Assembly: GCA_027382625.1 (NCBI GenBank)
Contig: JAJKFJ010020688.1
Location: 124,001 to 188,000, forward strand
Source of the DNA: Tetmemena sp. SeJ-2015
Lineage: Eukaryota > Ciliophora > Spirotrichea > Sporadotrichida > Oxytrichidae
DNA: 64,000 nt
Direction: 5' to 3'
Part shown: one piece after another, positions 1 through 12,065 of the stretch
How positions within the stretch are numbered: position 1 is the stretch's first letter
Layout of the letters: each line of letters starts with the position of its first letter
The notes under the pieces: generated by a model
What the model was told of the DNA's origin: nothing
Seen by the model: only the letters and a program-made list of their open reading frames with translations
Database searches by the model: none
Translations under genes and position numbers: made by a program

Positions 1-323
1 GTGTGATCAAAAGCTACCAAATATATTTGAAAGCAATATTTACTTTAATTTAAGCTACTAAGGCATATACTTAAGCAATAAAATAAGATTGATATCTTCA
101 TTTTTGTTTATGGACTTAAGTGAAGTAGAAATTAAAGGGCTTAATAAAATAATATAAACAGTCACAAGCAGCTTCACCTCTCACTCTTATCAGCGTAGTA
201 TATGTCTTCAAATTCAATCTAGATCTTATACTATCATATAAATTAAAAACTAATAAATTTTCATTTTTAAATTATTTATCATTCACACTTTAAAACATAT
301 TTAAGTAAAAATCATTATAAAAG
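1..323. other. AT-rich stretch, no gene seen
   Basis: Very AT-rich sequence with no recognisable motif. It could hold the 5' part of the candidate ORF that follows, or be germline-limited spacer. Confidence 0.4.
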
Positions 324-1240
324 ATGAGTGAAAGGAATAAAAATTTTCTTCTTAATGAAATAATTTCCCTAAAATTATTGAAAATATTATGTTTATTAAA
401 TAATAATTCATTTGATAATATAAAGAGTAAACTTTAATAAATTTCAAAAGGTGATATGCTTAAATAAATTATCCTTGTTAACTCTTTAATTAAAATAAAG
501 AGTGCCTGACCTTCTCTCAATAATTATATTTGCAAAAGACCTCTAAATAAAATCTAAGTAAATATTACAGGGAAAATAAATATAAAATTTCAATGATTCA
601 TAATTTGTAAACCATCAACTGTTAAAAATATAATTTTTAGCTCAGTAATATCTAAGAAAGCAAATTTATAGATAAAAAATTTGTCTTCCTTCTTTGATAA
701 GATGATTTAATTTCAATTGTATTTGTAGCAAAAAGATCTTAGTCTTTTGAGTTCTTGTCACATTCTTCTTGATGTTAAATTCATATTTTTTTTAAAAAAA
801 ATATCTAAATAAAAGCTAGAGTCTGAAATCTCTAAATCATTTAATTAAATTTAATTCATTAAGTTTGTCTTCTTCTTATAAACATTACCTCTATGTTTAT
901 TTTATATATTGCCAGATCATTTTGACTTTGACCTATTCTCCGATGATTATACAAATATCTTCCATTTAATTAAAATAAAAAGAGATAATATATATCTTAA
1001 ATTACATTCTACAGATAATTCTGTATTTTGAATTTAAAGAGTATATAAATCTCATTTTTTAGACTTTAAGTTATAGATATTTCATTTGAGATGCTCTTAA
1101 ATATTTACGAAATTCTTTTTTTTACTTAAAAATAAAACTCTTTTCTTGAATTTTTTATAATTTACAAATTATTTACATATAAAGTAGGAACTCCTTGGCG
1201 AAAAAAGCTCCATTCAATTTTAAATATAAAAAAATTATGA
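324..1240 (+). CDS. Candidate interrupted gene, unrecognised product
   Basis: An ATG at 324 opens a 61-codon frame (begins MSERNKNFLL) ending at TGA 507-509 when TAA/TAG are read as Gln. Further Gln-containing open stretches follow on the same strand at about 540-710, 920-1030 and 1089-1240. The last contains the fragment GTPWRKKLHS and ends at TGA 1238-1240. The pieces could be MDSs of one small gene split by IESs, but I found no convincing pointers joining them. Composition is close to the local AT background, where open frames of this size are expected by chance. No family is recognised. Confidence 0.25.
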
Positions 1241-1687
1241 AAGCTTAGTGTATTTGTATGTAGAGTTTTATCATATTTTAAGAAGATAATTTATTTTTAT
1301 AGAAGAAAAAAGAATAAATAATCAACTAAATAATTTTCTAGTGTGTGTGTGTTTTTTTTTTTAAATAAAAATATCACTGATCTGATGGATCTCTCTCATT
1401 AAACCTTTTTTAAGTCACTTTACTTACATTTTTATTTTAAAGGAGATTATGAGTTCTAATTATAAATTTTAAAAAAAACTTTTATTAGAAGAGAAAGAAC
1501 TATAATCCTTTACAGTATAATACTGCAATTATAGATAAAGCATATTAATCTGATTTTTTTTTTAATTTGTTCATTCACACATTTAAGCTTTAACAAATTT
1601 TTATAATCCAAAACTTCTTTGAATTTACTTTTTTATAGAAGTATTATTTTTATTGTTATTATTAGTGTTGCGGCATAAGTTTATCTA
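1241..1687. other. AT-rich spacer with a GT/T tract
   Basis: No gene seen. It contains a short GT dinucleotide run followed by a T run at 1341-1362. Confidence 0.4.
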
Positions 1688-4600
1688 ATGAAAAATGAGA
1701 GTGGCCTTTACAAGTAATTATTAGCATTTTATAATATTATTAGGCAAGAAAATCCTTCCAATTCTTAACTCTTAGGTCAAAGAGTCGGATTTAATTAAAT
1801 TAATTCTACAATATATCTATCTTCTTTTATAGTATGATAAAAATAGAATATATGTCTTTTTCTATTTTGAGTGATTTGGTTCCATTATATTGCTAAAATT
1901 AAAAAATAAAAGGGGAGAATATTTTTTAAAAATGATTTTATTGTTTTGAATGGCTGGGACTGTAAAGGAGTAAAATTTTACTGAAAAACTTTCGAAGGAA
2001 GCGTCCGGGCAAGCAGCCAATCAAACGTACGGGACTAGATCAAATGTGGAGACAGGATGTTCCTAAATAAAACTTAAAGTTTGTCTTCTCAACCAAAAGC
2101 TAAATCAACAAAATCATAAGAAATACAATTTAATCTTTTTAAAATATTCAATATCAGCTAGCAAGCAGAGCATTCACAAAAATATATTTTGCAATAGATT
2201 GTAAATGATAGATAGGTATATTTATTGTAAGGCATTCAAATGCAGCCCTAGTTGCTAGAAGCTCCCGATTTACACTCAGGTAATATCAATATTAATTATT
2301 AAAAAAAATTAAGAAATATTAAGCCAAACAAAATTACATTTATATAAATAAATTTAAAGGTACATTTAGCCGACCAAGCAACTGCATTCATAATATTTAC
2401 TATGTACTTGAGAGTTTTTTATTCAGCACCAAGGGGCTAATTTACAAGAAGCACAGCTTGAAATAATTTAGAAAAGAATTAGTTTGTTTTAACTCTCTTA
2501 TATTTATACTATGACTTATTTATTTGTTAATTTGAACAGCTGTAGGATCTGATGACTGATAAAGTGATCTCGATGAGATATGTATGTCCAAATATAAAAT
2601 TCTGCCGCAAGACTTTCCAGATTCCACAGGATGTTTTCTAGCATGTGAGAGTTCATGTAAGTACAATTTATCAAAAATTAGGAAAAAAAGGCAATAATTT
2701 ATCCTCGCCAGCAAAATGCAAATCTTGACATAATGTCAAATAAGATCCAGTTAGTGACTTAATCATCATCATAAAAAAAGATAATTTATTTTAAAAAGTG
2801 AGGCCATTAGATATAATTCCTTTATCATAAATTAGATTTTCAACCTTAAAATATATATAGACACAAGAGAGAAAGTGAGAGTTATTTTTTAGTTTTATTT
2901 TTAAAGAAAAAGTAAATTTAAAATTTTTGGGGAAGGGAAATTAATAACCCAATTTCAAATCTCAGCATTTAAAAAGTACTAGATAAGAAACCGTACTATT
3001 ATCCTATGTAAGAGTTTATTTTTAAAGAAATTTACTTCAAATAAAAAATGATTTTTTGAAACCTTTACTGTTGTAGATAGAACAGAAAGAATTCAATTGC
3101 AAAAATTGCAATAAGTAAATTGTATTTTGAGAATGTGCACAATTTTTTAATATTATTTTTAAGTTTACTTCAAGACAAGAAATCAGCTCTACACTCACTA
3201 AAAAAGCCACGATTAAAAGAGGACCTTCACTTGCAAATACAAAGGGTGTAAACAACAATCTACAAACTAATCTTACTTTGTTTTTCTTTTAATTTGTTTA
3301 GCAAGAGCTATAATTATAGAAATCGATTGAGCATTCACGAGAGAACTCATGTAAGTTACTTAATTCTTAAAAGTTTAATCGAGGACCTATTTTATAAATT
3401 ATTAGATGAAAAGCTTAATAGAAGGCCCTCCAATAAAAAATCTTAAATATTCTATTATATAAGCCAGAATTTTAAAAAATAAATATAGACGGGATAGCTT
3501 CCCTATAAGTGCCCCTTCACCGATTGCCATTCGCGTTTTAATGAGAAAGGAAATTTGAAGACCCACATTCGCTCTCACACTAATAAAATATTTAATTCAA
3601 TAATGGTCAGAGTATAATAAGGAACATAAATTTTATAATAGATTTATTTACTGATGATTAGTTTACCATCATATTAACAACTTAAATTTAATAAAGCACA
3701 CTGGATTGAGACCGTATGTGTGTAATTTAATATATTTATGTTATTTTTTTAATTTTCCGACTTGTTAAGCTGCATTTATCACTCAAGGCCATCTGACGGA
3801 CCATAGCAAACAGCACGAGAAACAAAATTTAATCCATAATTTATTTTAATTTCTTTTTTATGCCCTTTCGCTTTAAAAAATTTTTTGTATAAAAATAATA
3901 AAATTTTTTTTCATCTCAAAAAAAATATTTTATTTTTTAGTGAAATTTTTTAAACAAGAGGAGGGGAGGACTAAATATATTTTTCCCAAAAATCAAAATT
4001 AATAATAGAAAAGTTTTTTAAAAAATTTTAAAAACCTTAAAAATTTTTCCCCGAAAAAACCCTTTTTACATTTTATTTTAAAAATTTTTAATTTAAAAAA
4101 AAAAATATATAATTTTGACTCGGGCTCTATGGAAGATCTACTGAAAGTAGAAGAGTTGGAATTTTAGCAAAAAATCAACCCAAGCAAAAGAAATCTCTAA
4201 AATCCTAGATCAGAAATAAAGACAGAGCTAACATTTTAAATAAGATATGGAAATATTTCTTATCAATAAATTGAGAGCTTGATGCAAAAATAAAAAATGA
4301 GAAGTCGCCTAGTAGTACACTCTAAACCTGGTCTTCTAACCAATAATCGGAATTCGACACTAACCAAACTAGAGTTGCAGGCATTCAATCCTCTAATAAT
4401 TTATAGCAAAATTTATTTAATACATATTTTTCCATCTCTTGCAAACATCTTAACAGTTTTAGATGTATTTTTTGGTTTTATTAAGCCCAAGATGTCACCT
4501 GTTTAGATTTTAAATTTATGAGATTTAATTTTCTTAAACAATATAAGCAATCTCTTTTTAATTAAAATAAATTAATAGATAAGCGATATCTAAAGCTTTA

Positions 4601-4760
4601 TGTGGGCTAAAATTGTAGAAAAAGAGACAGGCTTCAATCCATACTCGTTTGGCTCCTATTTAAAAATGTAAGATATTTAAAAAATCTCATGCACAAATTA
4701 TATTTGGTATGAGGCTAGCGAGATTCTAACTTCCTTTAATGAGAATCTAAGGACCACCTC
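1688..4760 (+). CDS. C2H2 zinc-finger protein, locus 1 (split by IESs and introns)
   Basis: Likely a nucleic-acid-binding nuclear protein of the C2H2 class. Visible in order: a possible N-terminal piece with ATG at 1688 (MKNESGLYK...); an open stretch at 1980-2280; a finger at 2575-2656 with C-x4/5-C and H-x3-H spacing (YVCPNIKFC ... HVRVH); a half finger at 3302-3350 ending IHERTH; a finger at 3489-3581 (YKCPFTDCHSRF ... HIRSH); and a finger split across 3703-3830 (GLRPYVCNF, TQGHLTDH). Further coding pieces lie at 4115-4250, 4296-4420 and 4595-4650. A diverged paralog lies at about 8.0-12.1 kb. The finger block is confident. The N- and C-terminal limits are inferred, and several joins (e.g. 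2657-3301) are unresolved. Confidence 0.6.
3351..3488 (+). other. GT-AG intron in zinc-finger locus 1
   Basis: The donor GTAAGTTA follows a THT-type linker codon and the acceptor ends ATATAG. Splicing joins ACT CAT to ACG GGA, giving the canonical zinc-finger linker T-H-T-G. The paralog has an intron at the same position. Confidence 0.85.
3582..3696. other. IES, pointer CACACT
   Basis: The interior is flanked by CACACT at 3576-3581 and 3697-3702. Removal with one pointer copy gives S-H-T-G-L-R-P-Y-V-C in frame, matching the paralog. Confidence 0.85.
3729..3750. other. IES, pointer AATTT
   Basis: A 22-bp interior flanked by AATTT at 3724-3728 and 3751-3755. Removal gives C-N-F-P-T-C in frame, completing the finger. 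The paralog has an IES at the same codon with the same pointer. Confidence 0.85.
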
Positions 4761-5734
4761 GCTATGATAAAAATATTACTGCTGGACCTTTCCTCACTCC
4801 TTTTATTTTATTTTGTGTCTCAAACCATCATTTTAATTGCATTTTTTCAATAAATGCTTCTATTTTATTAAAAATGGCTTATACCCAACTAACTCTATTT
4901 GACGAGTAGTCTTAATCCTAAAAATATATTTTTACTATATTTGTTCAGGAGTAAAATAAGGGTCTTAAGAAAAGATTAAATCTTGAATTTTTAGTTCTTT
5001 ATGCTACTAAAAAGCGTATTGAAAAAAAATTTTCATTAATAAATTGATTATAGAGATAAATTAAGATTTCAAGAATTAATTAAGTTACAGCTTAATTTTG
5101 TAATTGATAATTTATCTATAGCATAAAACTATACTATTTAATTTACATCTCACATAAAGCAGCCTATTCGTCAACTACTCGGGATCCCTGTCTATATCAA
5201 AATAAAATTACATATAAAAAATAACTAACATAAAAAATATTTAATCAGCAAATTCAAAATAAGCTCAATATACTCAAACTCAGTCTTGTATCAATTTAAG
5301 AAAGCTTTTTCAATTTATTTTTTTTGTACTTTTTTGTAATCCTTAATTTTTAAAAAGATTAATTTATAAATTTTTTGAATTTTAAAAATTTTAATTTTTT
5401 TAATCCTTGAAAAAATTAATGAAAAAAAATTTTAAATTTTAAAATTTTTATTTCACAAATTCCCTCTTTTTTATATAAAAAGAGGAAAAAAATTTAAAAA
5501 AATTATTTAAAAATCAAAAGGAAAAAAATTTTTAATATTTTAAAATTTTAAAAGATGAATTTGGAAGTATAGTAAATAATTTTTAACTTAAAAGTAAAAT
5601 TTGATAAATACAGATTTTTTCAAGTGATTTCTAAGCTCTTATAAATTAAATTAAATTAAATCTAATCTAATTCAATGGTGATTTTTATTTAATAGGAATG
5701 TATAATCTGATTTCAGTTGAAATCAAGAAAATTA
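4761..5734. other. AT-rich spacer
   Basis: No gene recognised. There is a dense A/T region near 5300-5560. Confidence 0.4.
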
Positions 5735-6799
5735 TTTCAAGTTCTGTTTGTTGCTTTTCGATCCATTAAAAATATTTTCCATAATTTCGATGGTATTCTT
5801 TAGACAAGAGCTATTATGAGTATCCTAATGGTTATTTTGTTTCCTTTTCTTCTTTACTTATGTACTCTGGATTGAATGAATTTGATGTAGTTTCTCTACT
5901 CTTGCTGCTTTAATGTATATTAATTTGAAAATTGTTTCGATTTTCTAGGATATTCTTAACTATAATATTAAAAAGGCTAATAATATCTATTTATTCCATT
6001 ACGCACTTCACTTATAAATAAATAAATATATTTCATAATAATTTTAAGATTTTATAATTAAAAATTTCTTGTTTAAAAGTCTAAGAATTTTAATTTTATT
6101 GACTTTTTAACTTTTGACTTTTGCCTAATTGGATCTTAATCTTAATTTTAAAGGCTTGAGCTTTGGATTGAGCGCAGTCTAGCCCAATTTTATTTCTTTA
6201 AATTATCTTAAATTGTTTCCACTGCCAACTAAAAGCTTGAGAACTTATTTTCTAGCGCCCTAAGTGTCCCTTTCTCCATAAAATAGGCATATATTATAGC
6301 TTAAGTTCCTTGTCTCATAACCTCAGCTTCTTCCATGTCAGTTACTTTGCCCATTCCCCTTATCACTATGTTTATTATTTTGCTTGAGCTAATATTAAAA
6401 TTAATTCTTAAAATCTATTCATTTTATTAGAAGAGCGTGATGATTAGTATAATTTAAACTTCACTCATTGGATAAATATATTCTAGTTTAATTGGGACCA
6501 ATTCAGAAGTTAAAATTAATAGAAGTAATCATAGCTCTCTCATTTTCAAAATGGATTAGTATTTTAACTTTACAATCTCTTTATGACTCTTCAAAATATC
6601 CTCTTTTTAAAAATATTAAAATGCATAGTTGTAGTTGATATGAATGAAGTTTGATTTTCTTCTCGCAAAATCAGTTTTAAAAGTAAATTAGAGTTCTATT
6701 TTTTTTAATTTTAGCCTTTCTCACCTAGATGATAAATTAAGAATGTGAATTCGCGGAGTCAAAGGTACTCACCTCGCTCCTCAGTTCTTCGAAGCTCAT
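5735..6799 (-). CDS. Unrecognised interrupted gene, minus strand
   Basis: On the minus strand, an ATG at 6799 starts MSFEELRSE, followed at once by a GTGAGT donor-like site. About 430 bp downstream an open frame (about 6370-6130) contains the fragments TDMEEAEVMRQG and EKGTLRALENKFSS. A further stretch near 5935-5750 reads SNSFNPEYISKEEKE in one frame. The codons are richer in G/C than the flanks and the amino-acid mix is natural, which argues for real coding. The joins between pieces are not resolved and I recognise no family. It could be a soluble, partly coiled-coil protein. Confidence 0.4.
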
Positions 6800-7985
6800 T
6801 TAATTGTCTTTAAATTTAAAGGAAAGTGTAAATTATATAAATTATATAATCTTTTAGCTGCTAATAGAATATTTTTTATTAAATAAAGCGTTAAATCAAT
6901 TTTTTTCCAATTATATTCTCAAATAAGAATTTTATAGTAAAAATTTATTTTAAATTTAATTAATAAAATTTTAGTTTAATGGAATTTTTTTTATTTATTT
7001 ATAACTTACCTAAACTTTATTTTTTTATTATGATTATTTAATTGGTAAAGTTGATTGTTTGGAATAAACCCCTTCTTTTTTAATAAAATGCGGGGATAAA
7101 TTTGATATTTTTGTATTCGCACTTGTTAATATATTTGAATTTATATAAATATTTAAGTTTGAATGTGGAGTCATCCTCTGTGACTAGAATAATAAATAAA
7201 CCATTTTTTTTAAATCTATTTATATTTAAGGATAAATAATTAAGACTATTCTCTTTTAGAGAAATATTTAAGTAAAATTTATTCAATTATTTATTTGTAT
7301 ATAGCCATTTTCTCTAAAAAAAATTAATAAAAATTTAATAAATAAAGAGAACCCATTTTATAGGACTTAATTTAAAAATTAGATCTACTAAAAAGAATTA
7401 TAAATTAGCAACTTTTATAGATTCTAATAAAAGCATATAAAATTTAATTATAGAAGCTTAAGGCTTTGCATTTAAACTACAAATAAGGAAACAAATTACT
7501 ATTTTGTATAGGAGCATCTGTTTTGTGTGTATTGAAGTCTAATTGATTTTAAAAAGTTTGCTTTTCTTTTATAATTATACTAAAATATCCTGCGCTAAGG
7601 TAATAAATATACTTAATTTTTTATTGCTATATATTTTAGGTATATTAAGTCTTAAATCATCTCAGTTAAATAAAAAACACATATGTAACTTATAAATATT
7701 TTATTACTCAAGAAAGCTTATTTGCAATTTATTTATTTAATTTAAAAAATATATTAATTTATGTATATTTTAAAGCGGCATTGTTTTTATTATTTATATA
7801 AACTTCAATTAAATACCTTTTTTATTAAAAAAAATATAATTTTGATTTTTTAAAGCTTAGTGTGAATTAATCCTTGCTCTTAACAACAAAAATAATTTAG
7901 CTTGCTTTAGGAATGCAATTAGCTAATTTATAATTTCTTCTTTATCATACATCGTATATTATTTAATACTTTTTTACCTGCTTTT
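6800..7985. other. AT-rich spacer
   Basis: No gene seen. The small minus-strand open frame at 7080-7286 has background composition and no motif. Confidence 0.4.
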
Positions 7986-10900
7986 AAAAAGGACTCTATC
8001 AAATCCAAAAATTAAAATAATCAATGATGATAAGAATTTAAATTTTGATGAGAAAGGCGATGAAGATAGGGGAGCATTACGATTTCCACCTTTTTACAGA
8101 CTCCTACTAATTTATAAGCCCGAGTTAAGGCGTTCAGGAGCTCTATATCAGGGCCTAATACTTGAGCACCCTCGATACAACTTCTCTCTCCCGCCAAGCC
8201 CACCACGATCGCCACTCCCATAAATTATATTTGCATAAAATAATTTCCCTAAAACATTCTTATTATAATAGTTTAACTCGAGCGGATTCAGCACAACGAC
8301 TCACAAGAGTGTTAACCAGGGTGGGGAGGCTCATGGGTTCTCGAGGATTGAGGACGATAAAACGAGTAAGTTTGATTTTACTCTGTCTTTTTACCGAGGC
8401 TCCCTATTTTCCTAACTTTGTTAAATAACTCACCAACCACTAATTAATAGACTAACTCAACTAAGAACAACATTCATCAATTCGAGAGTTTATTTTTATA
8501 ATGGAAAGAAGAATTGAATACACTGAAAATTAGAGTAGCACTCCTTAATCAAAAGCTTACAAAAATATATTGAGATTAAATTGAAATAGAGTTTCAAATT
8601 TTAATTTAAGCTACTCTAGCAGAATAATCTGCATTCATACTTTTTTAATAAGAACTATGTAGCTTCTGTCGCTTTCACAAAAATAAGAATATTTATTGGA
8701 TTATCATGAATAGAAATATACAAATATCGTCATGAAAGGGCACACCAACCAATATCAAAGTAAATTACTTCGCCAATTCATCATAATTAAGAATAAGTTA
8801 TAATTAAATAGCAATTCATCATAAATAAAGGCCAATCTGGAATGCATGCAACCCCTTTTAAAATCAATAACTTATTAAAAATTAAATTACTATTTCAAGA
8901 TATTCTTATTAAATTAATTACCCTTTCTAAAGCCAGTTCGAACAGCAATAGTAAATATCTGGCTAACCCGACTTGGAAGATTTAAAAATAGGATATAGAA
9001 TTTATGTAGATTTGATGTTTGACAAAGTGATCTAGAACAAATACGTCTGCCCCTTTGTGCAGCAGTGCCGCAAAACTTTCGATCTGGTTCAAGACCTCTA
9101 CTCTCACTTTAATATCATAAATATTTTTTTAATTTAATCTTCCTTAATACTTAGATTATTGTTTAAATGTTGTCTCACGTTCAAGTGCATGTAAGTGTGA
9201 TGCTAAGTGTTAAACTTGAGTAACTGTCTTCGTGGGTAGCCTTGATGAGGCAACTTAAGTGGGTGGATTCTCTTAGATAGATTGAATGATTTTACTATTT
9301 TATTAATCCATTTTCTCTATTCTCTCAAGGGCATAATTATTGCTACATCACTATTCATTTATAGTTTAACATAGCTAAGATAAAATTATTATGATATTTT
9401 AAAAGATTTTATTTCTACATTTATTCAAAACAACCTTTAAGATTTATAGGTTTGCGAGACCATTTAATAAATATTGCTAATACCTTAATAGGAGCGCTAA
9501 ATAAAACAAACTTTTTATAAAAGTAGGGATTGTATCACTTTTTGAATAAAAGAGGAGAATAATATTGTCTTAGAACTTTAGCAAGGATTTTAAGTGCAGT
9601 GAATGCGGAAAATAAACTTTATTAATCCATCTTATGATTAAAATATTAGTAATTTATTGTTTTTGGTTTACTATAAAAGCAGAAATCACCTCTACAACCA
9701 CCAGAAGATTCACTAAGACAAAAAATAACTCCTGTCGCTACCTCGGATGTAAACTTGTACTCATATGTAAAATCATAAAAATTTTCATTCAAGATAAAAA
9801 AAGGAAATTTATAAAGAAAAATTAATTCTTCTTTATAAAATTAATAGAGAGTAAATTTTAAAGTTTGATAAGAGCTACAACTACAGGAATAGGTTGATCA
9901 TTCATGAGCGCACCCATGTAAGTTATTTTTAGAAAGAATCGCCCTTTATCCCTTACCTAACAAAATAATTTACTATATCAATCAGCCCAAATATTTTATC
10001 AAGAAAGTAATCACCCTATCTTCAAAGAAGGAGTGTTTCACTATCTTGAATATTTCAAAGGGGATTGAATTCAGAAAAATTCAGTCTTTGGCTTTGAATT
10101 TTTCCGAGAATGAATAAAATAATACTTTTTATTTAGACTGGCGTCTATCCTTTTTCCTGCCCCTACCCAGGCTGTCACTCCAGATTTAACGAGAAGGGTA
10201 ACTTAAAGACTCATATCAGATCATTCTAAAAAATTTGTGAACAGTTTATTTGATGCAGATCCCACACTGGCTTGAGACCATACATTTGCAATTTATAAAA
10301 AGTATCAGAGTCATATTTAAATCAATCTTGTAAAATTGAGATTAATTTTGAAGGATGCGACTCTTCATTCATCACACAGGGTCATTTGACCGACCACATG
10401 AAGCACCACTATTCTCAAAGCATCTTTTATCCCTATAAACTCATTTAATTATTCTATTAAAAGCAAGCTAGAGTACTTCGATGAAAAGTGTAGTGGCAGC
10501 CTTGAAAGTTCTTGCGTTATCTAACCAGAAATAACTGATACCCTGCACTCCAAGTTATATAATAGTGAGCAAGCCCATGATCAAATAACTGACCACTAAG
10601 ATAACAAAATTCATTTGGCTTGCTTAAAATGTTTTAATCCAGGGCTTGAAGATCTCTCTCAAGTTTGGCTAGACTTATGATAATTCTAACTCACTCAAGA
10701 TGCCGAGCATCTCTCCTTCCTTAATGAAGAGCTCAGCATGAATAAATGCATGAGAGAAGACTTAAGAGACTCAATCTCCAAACATAGATTGGCAGCAGGG
10801 CCCTCAACTATATCCCTTACAAATTCTACGCAGCCGAGTTATAAACTCAGCAACTCATCAGTCGGTAGTGTATAGAATTAACCTCTATACCTCAGCCAAA

Positions 10901-12065
10901 GCAAGACTCCTATCACTAAAGCATAGGGATTCACTTATAACATACGCTCTTCTAAAATGCCGTCTTTTCATTTAAAGAGAAGAGAAATTCAATTATGAGG
11001 TATTTTCAGGGTATGAAGTAAGGAAAGCCATCTTCAAATCCTTCAGCTCTTTAACACTTGAATCTCCCTAGCTATCAATCGGTGGATTAGGGGTTGATCA
11101 AATAGTTTACTAAAATCAAAAGTGATGGCCGGGCTTGTTTTGCTCCAACAACTAAACTTTCATTAAATATTTTTGTTCAGAAAATAATTGATCTTTTGTA
11201 ATTTGAGGAAGAGTATTCAGTGAAATGAATATTGTTGAAGTTTAGCTACCACCATTCAAATATGGATTAATAACCCAACTAATAGTATGAAATCAACTAG
11301 CTCAAATCTAGCATATCATTCAACGCTAAGGAGCAGCCACTGCAACTACAGATCTTCTCTGGGGAAGAATCATCTTAAAAGAGACTGGCTTCGCCCCTCT
11401 CAACATCTCGCTCTAATCTATATAACTCATTCATAGACTTTTAAATTTTCTCTGAATATGAAAGTGAGAGGCCAAAACCATTTGGATTTGAGGCAGTTAA
11501 AAGTTCTATATAAGATAAGATTCTTTGAATAATAAAGCTAGCGCTAAGAGATGTAACTACACAACTGGGAAAGCTTCGTACTATTATTAACACAAGTAGA
11601 TTAACTCATCTACCGACCAACAACTATTCACTAATCACCTAATTTATGATAAAAATACATCTTTATTTAATGTCTATTAAATATTTTAATGAGCAGAGAG
11701 GATTCTCATCCTTCTGATAATTTCAAGACTTCCTAAAAGACTCTATGAATGCTTAAAATTGACTATTTAATAATGAATTCCTTTTATGCTTGACTAACAG
11801 ATTAAGAGACACCTGAAATCTAGGACTTACTGTAAGGCTTGTAGACCAAGCATAAAATTAAGAGCTAGGGTTTATAAGCCGAGTCAGTGAAGAAATAGGT
11901 ATCAATCAAGTCATCCAATATCCCGTTAAGTCATATGAACCAACCAAATTATAAAGTATAAATTTCTGGCTTTCAGACTACCAACATAACTTATCAACCT
12001 ATTATAATTATGCTTCCATTATTCCTGAAAGAAGAATCTATTTTAAGAATGATGATATTTTTTGA
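7986..12065 (+). CDS. C2H2 zinc-finger protein, locus 2 (split by IESs and an intron)
   Basis: A paralog of the locus at 1.7-4.8 kb. N-terminal coding begins by about 8,000 in a frame containing FYRLLLIYKPELRRSG; no ATG is visible there. Another piece is at 8281-8370. Fingers: YVCPFVQQC ... HVQVH (9040-9190, with an IES inside); FKCSECGK (9587) continued as SYNYRNRLIIHERTH (9873-9917); YPFSCPYPGCHSRF ... HIRSH (10,137-10,262); ICNFEGC ... TQGHLTDHMKHH (10,262-10,410). A long hydrophilic C-terminal region follows. It begins YSQSKLEYFDEK after an IES and runs past an in-frame TGA at 10,678-10,680. The likely end is a frame containing INFWLSDYQHN and NYASIIPERR, with TGA at 12,063-12,065. A probable zinc-finger transcription or chromatin factor; the C-terminal exon structure is uncertain. 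Confidence 0.65.
9108..9172. other. IES, pointer TCTCAC
   Basis: Flanked by TCTCAC at 9102-9107 and 9173-9178. Removal gives D-L-Y-S-H-V-Q-V-H in frame, restoring the finger's two His. The paralogous finger at 2640 is uninterrupted here. Confidence 0.85.
9918..10136 (+). other. GT-AG intron in zinc-finger locus 2
   Basis: Donor GTAAGTTA, acceptor TATTTAG. Splicing gives T-H-T-G-V-Y-P. The position matches the intron of locus 1. Confidence 0.85.
10223..10255. other. IES, pointer CAGATC
   Basis: Flanked by CAGATC at 10,217-10,222 and 10,256-10,261. Removal gives H-I-R-S-H-T-G-L in frame. It lies a few bases away from the CACACT junction used in locus 1. Confidence 0.85.
10295..10343. other. 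IES, pointer AATTT
   Basis: Flanked by AATTT at 10,290-10,294 and 10,344-10,348. Removal gives C-N-F-E-G-C in frame. Same site and pointer as in locus 1, but a longer and unrelated interior. Confidence 0.85.
10423..10459. other. IES, pointer AAAGCA
   Basis: Flanked by AAAGCA at 10,417-10,422 and 10,460-10,465. Removal joins H-Y-S-Q-S to K-L-E-Y-F-D-E and opens the long downstream frame. Confidence 0.75.

Noticed and set aside
7080..7286. Minus-strand 68-codon ORF
   Set aside because: Background composition, no motif, and within the length expected by chance.
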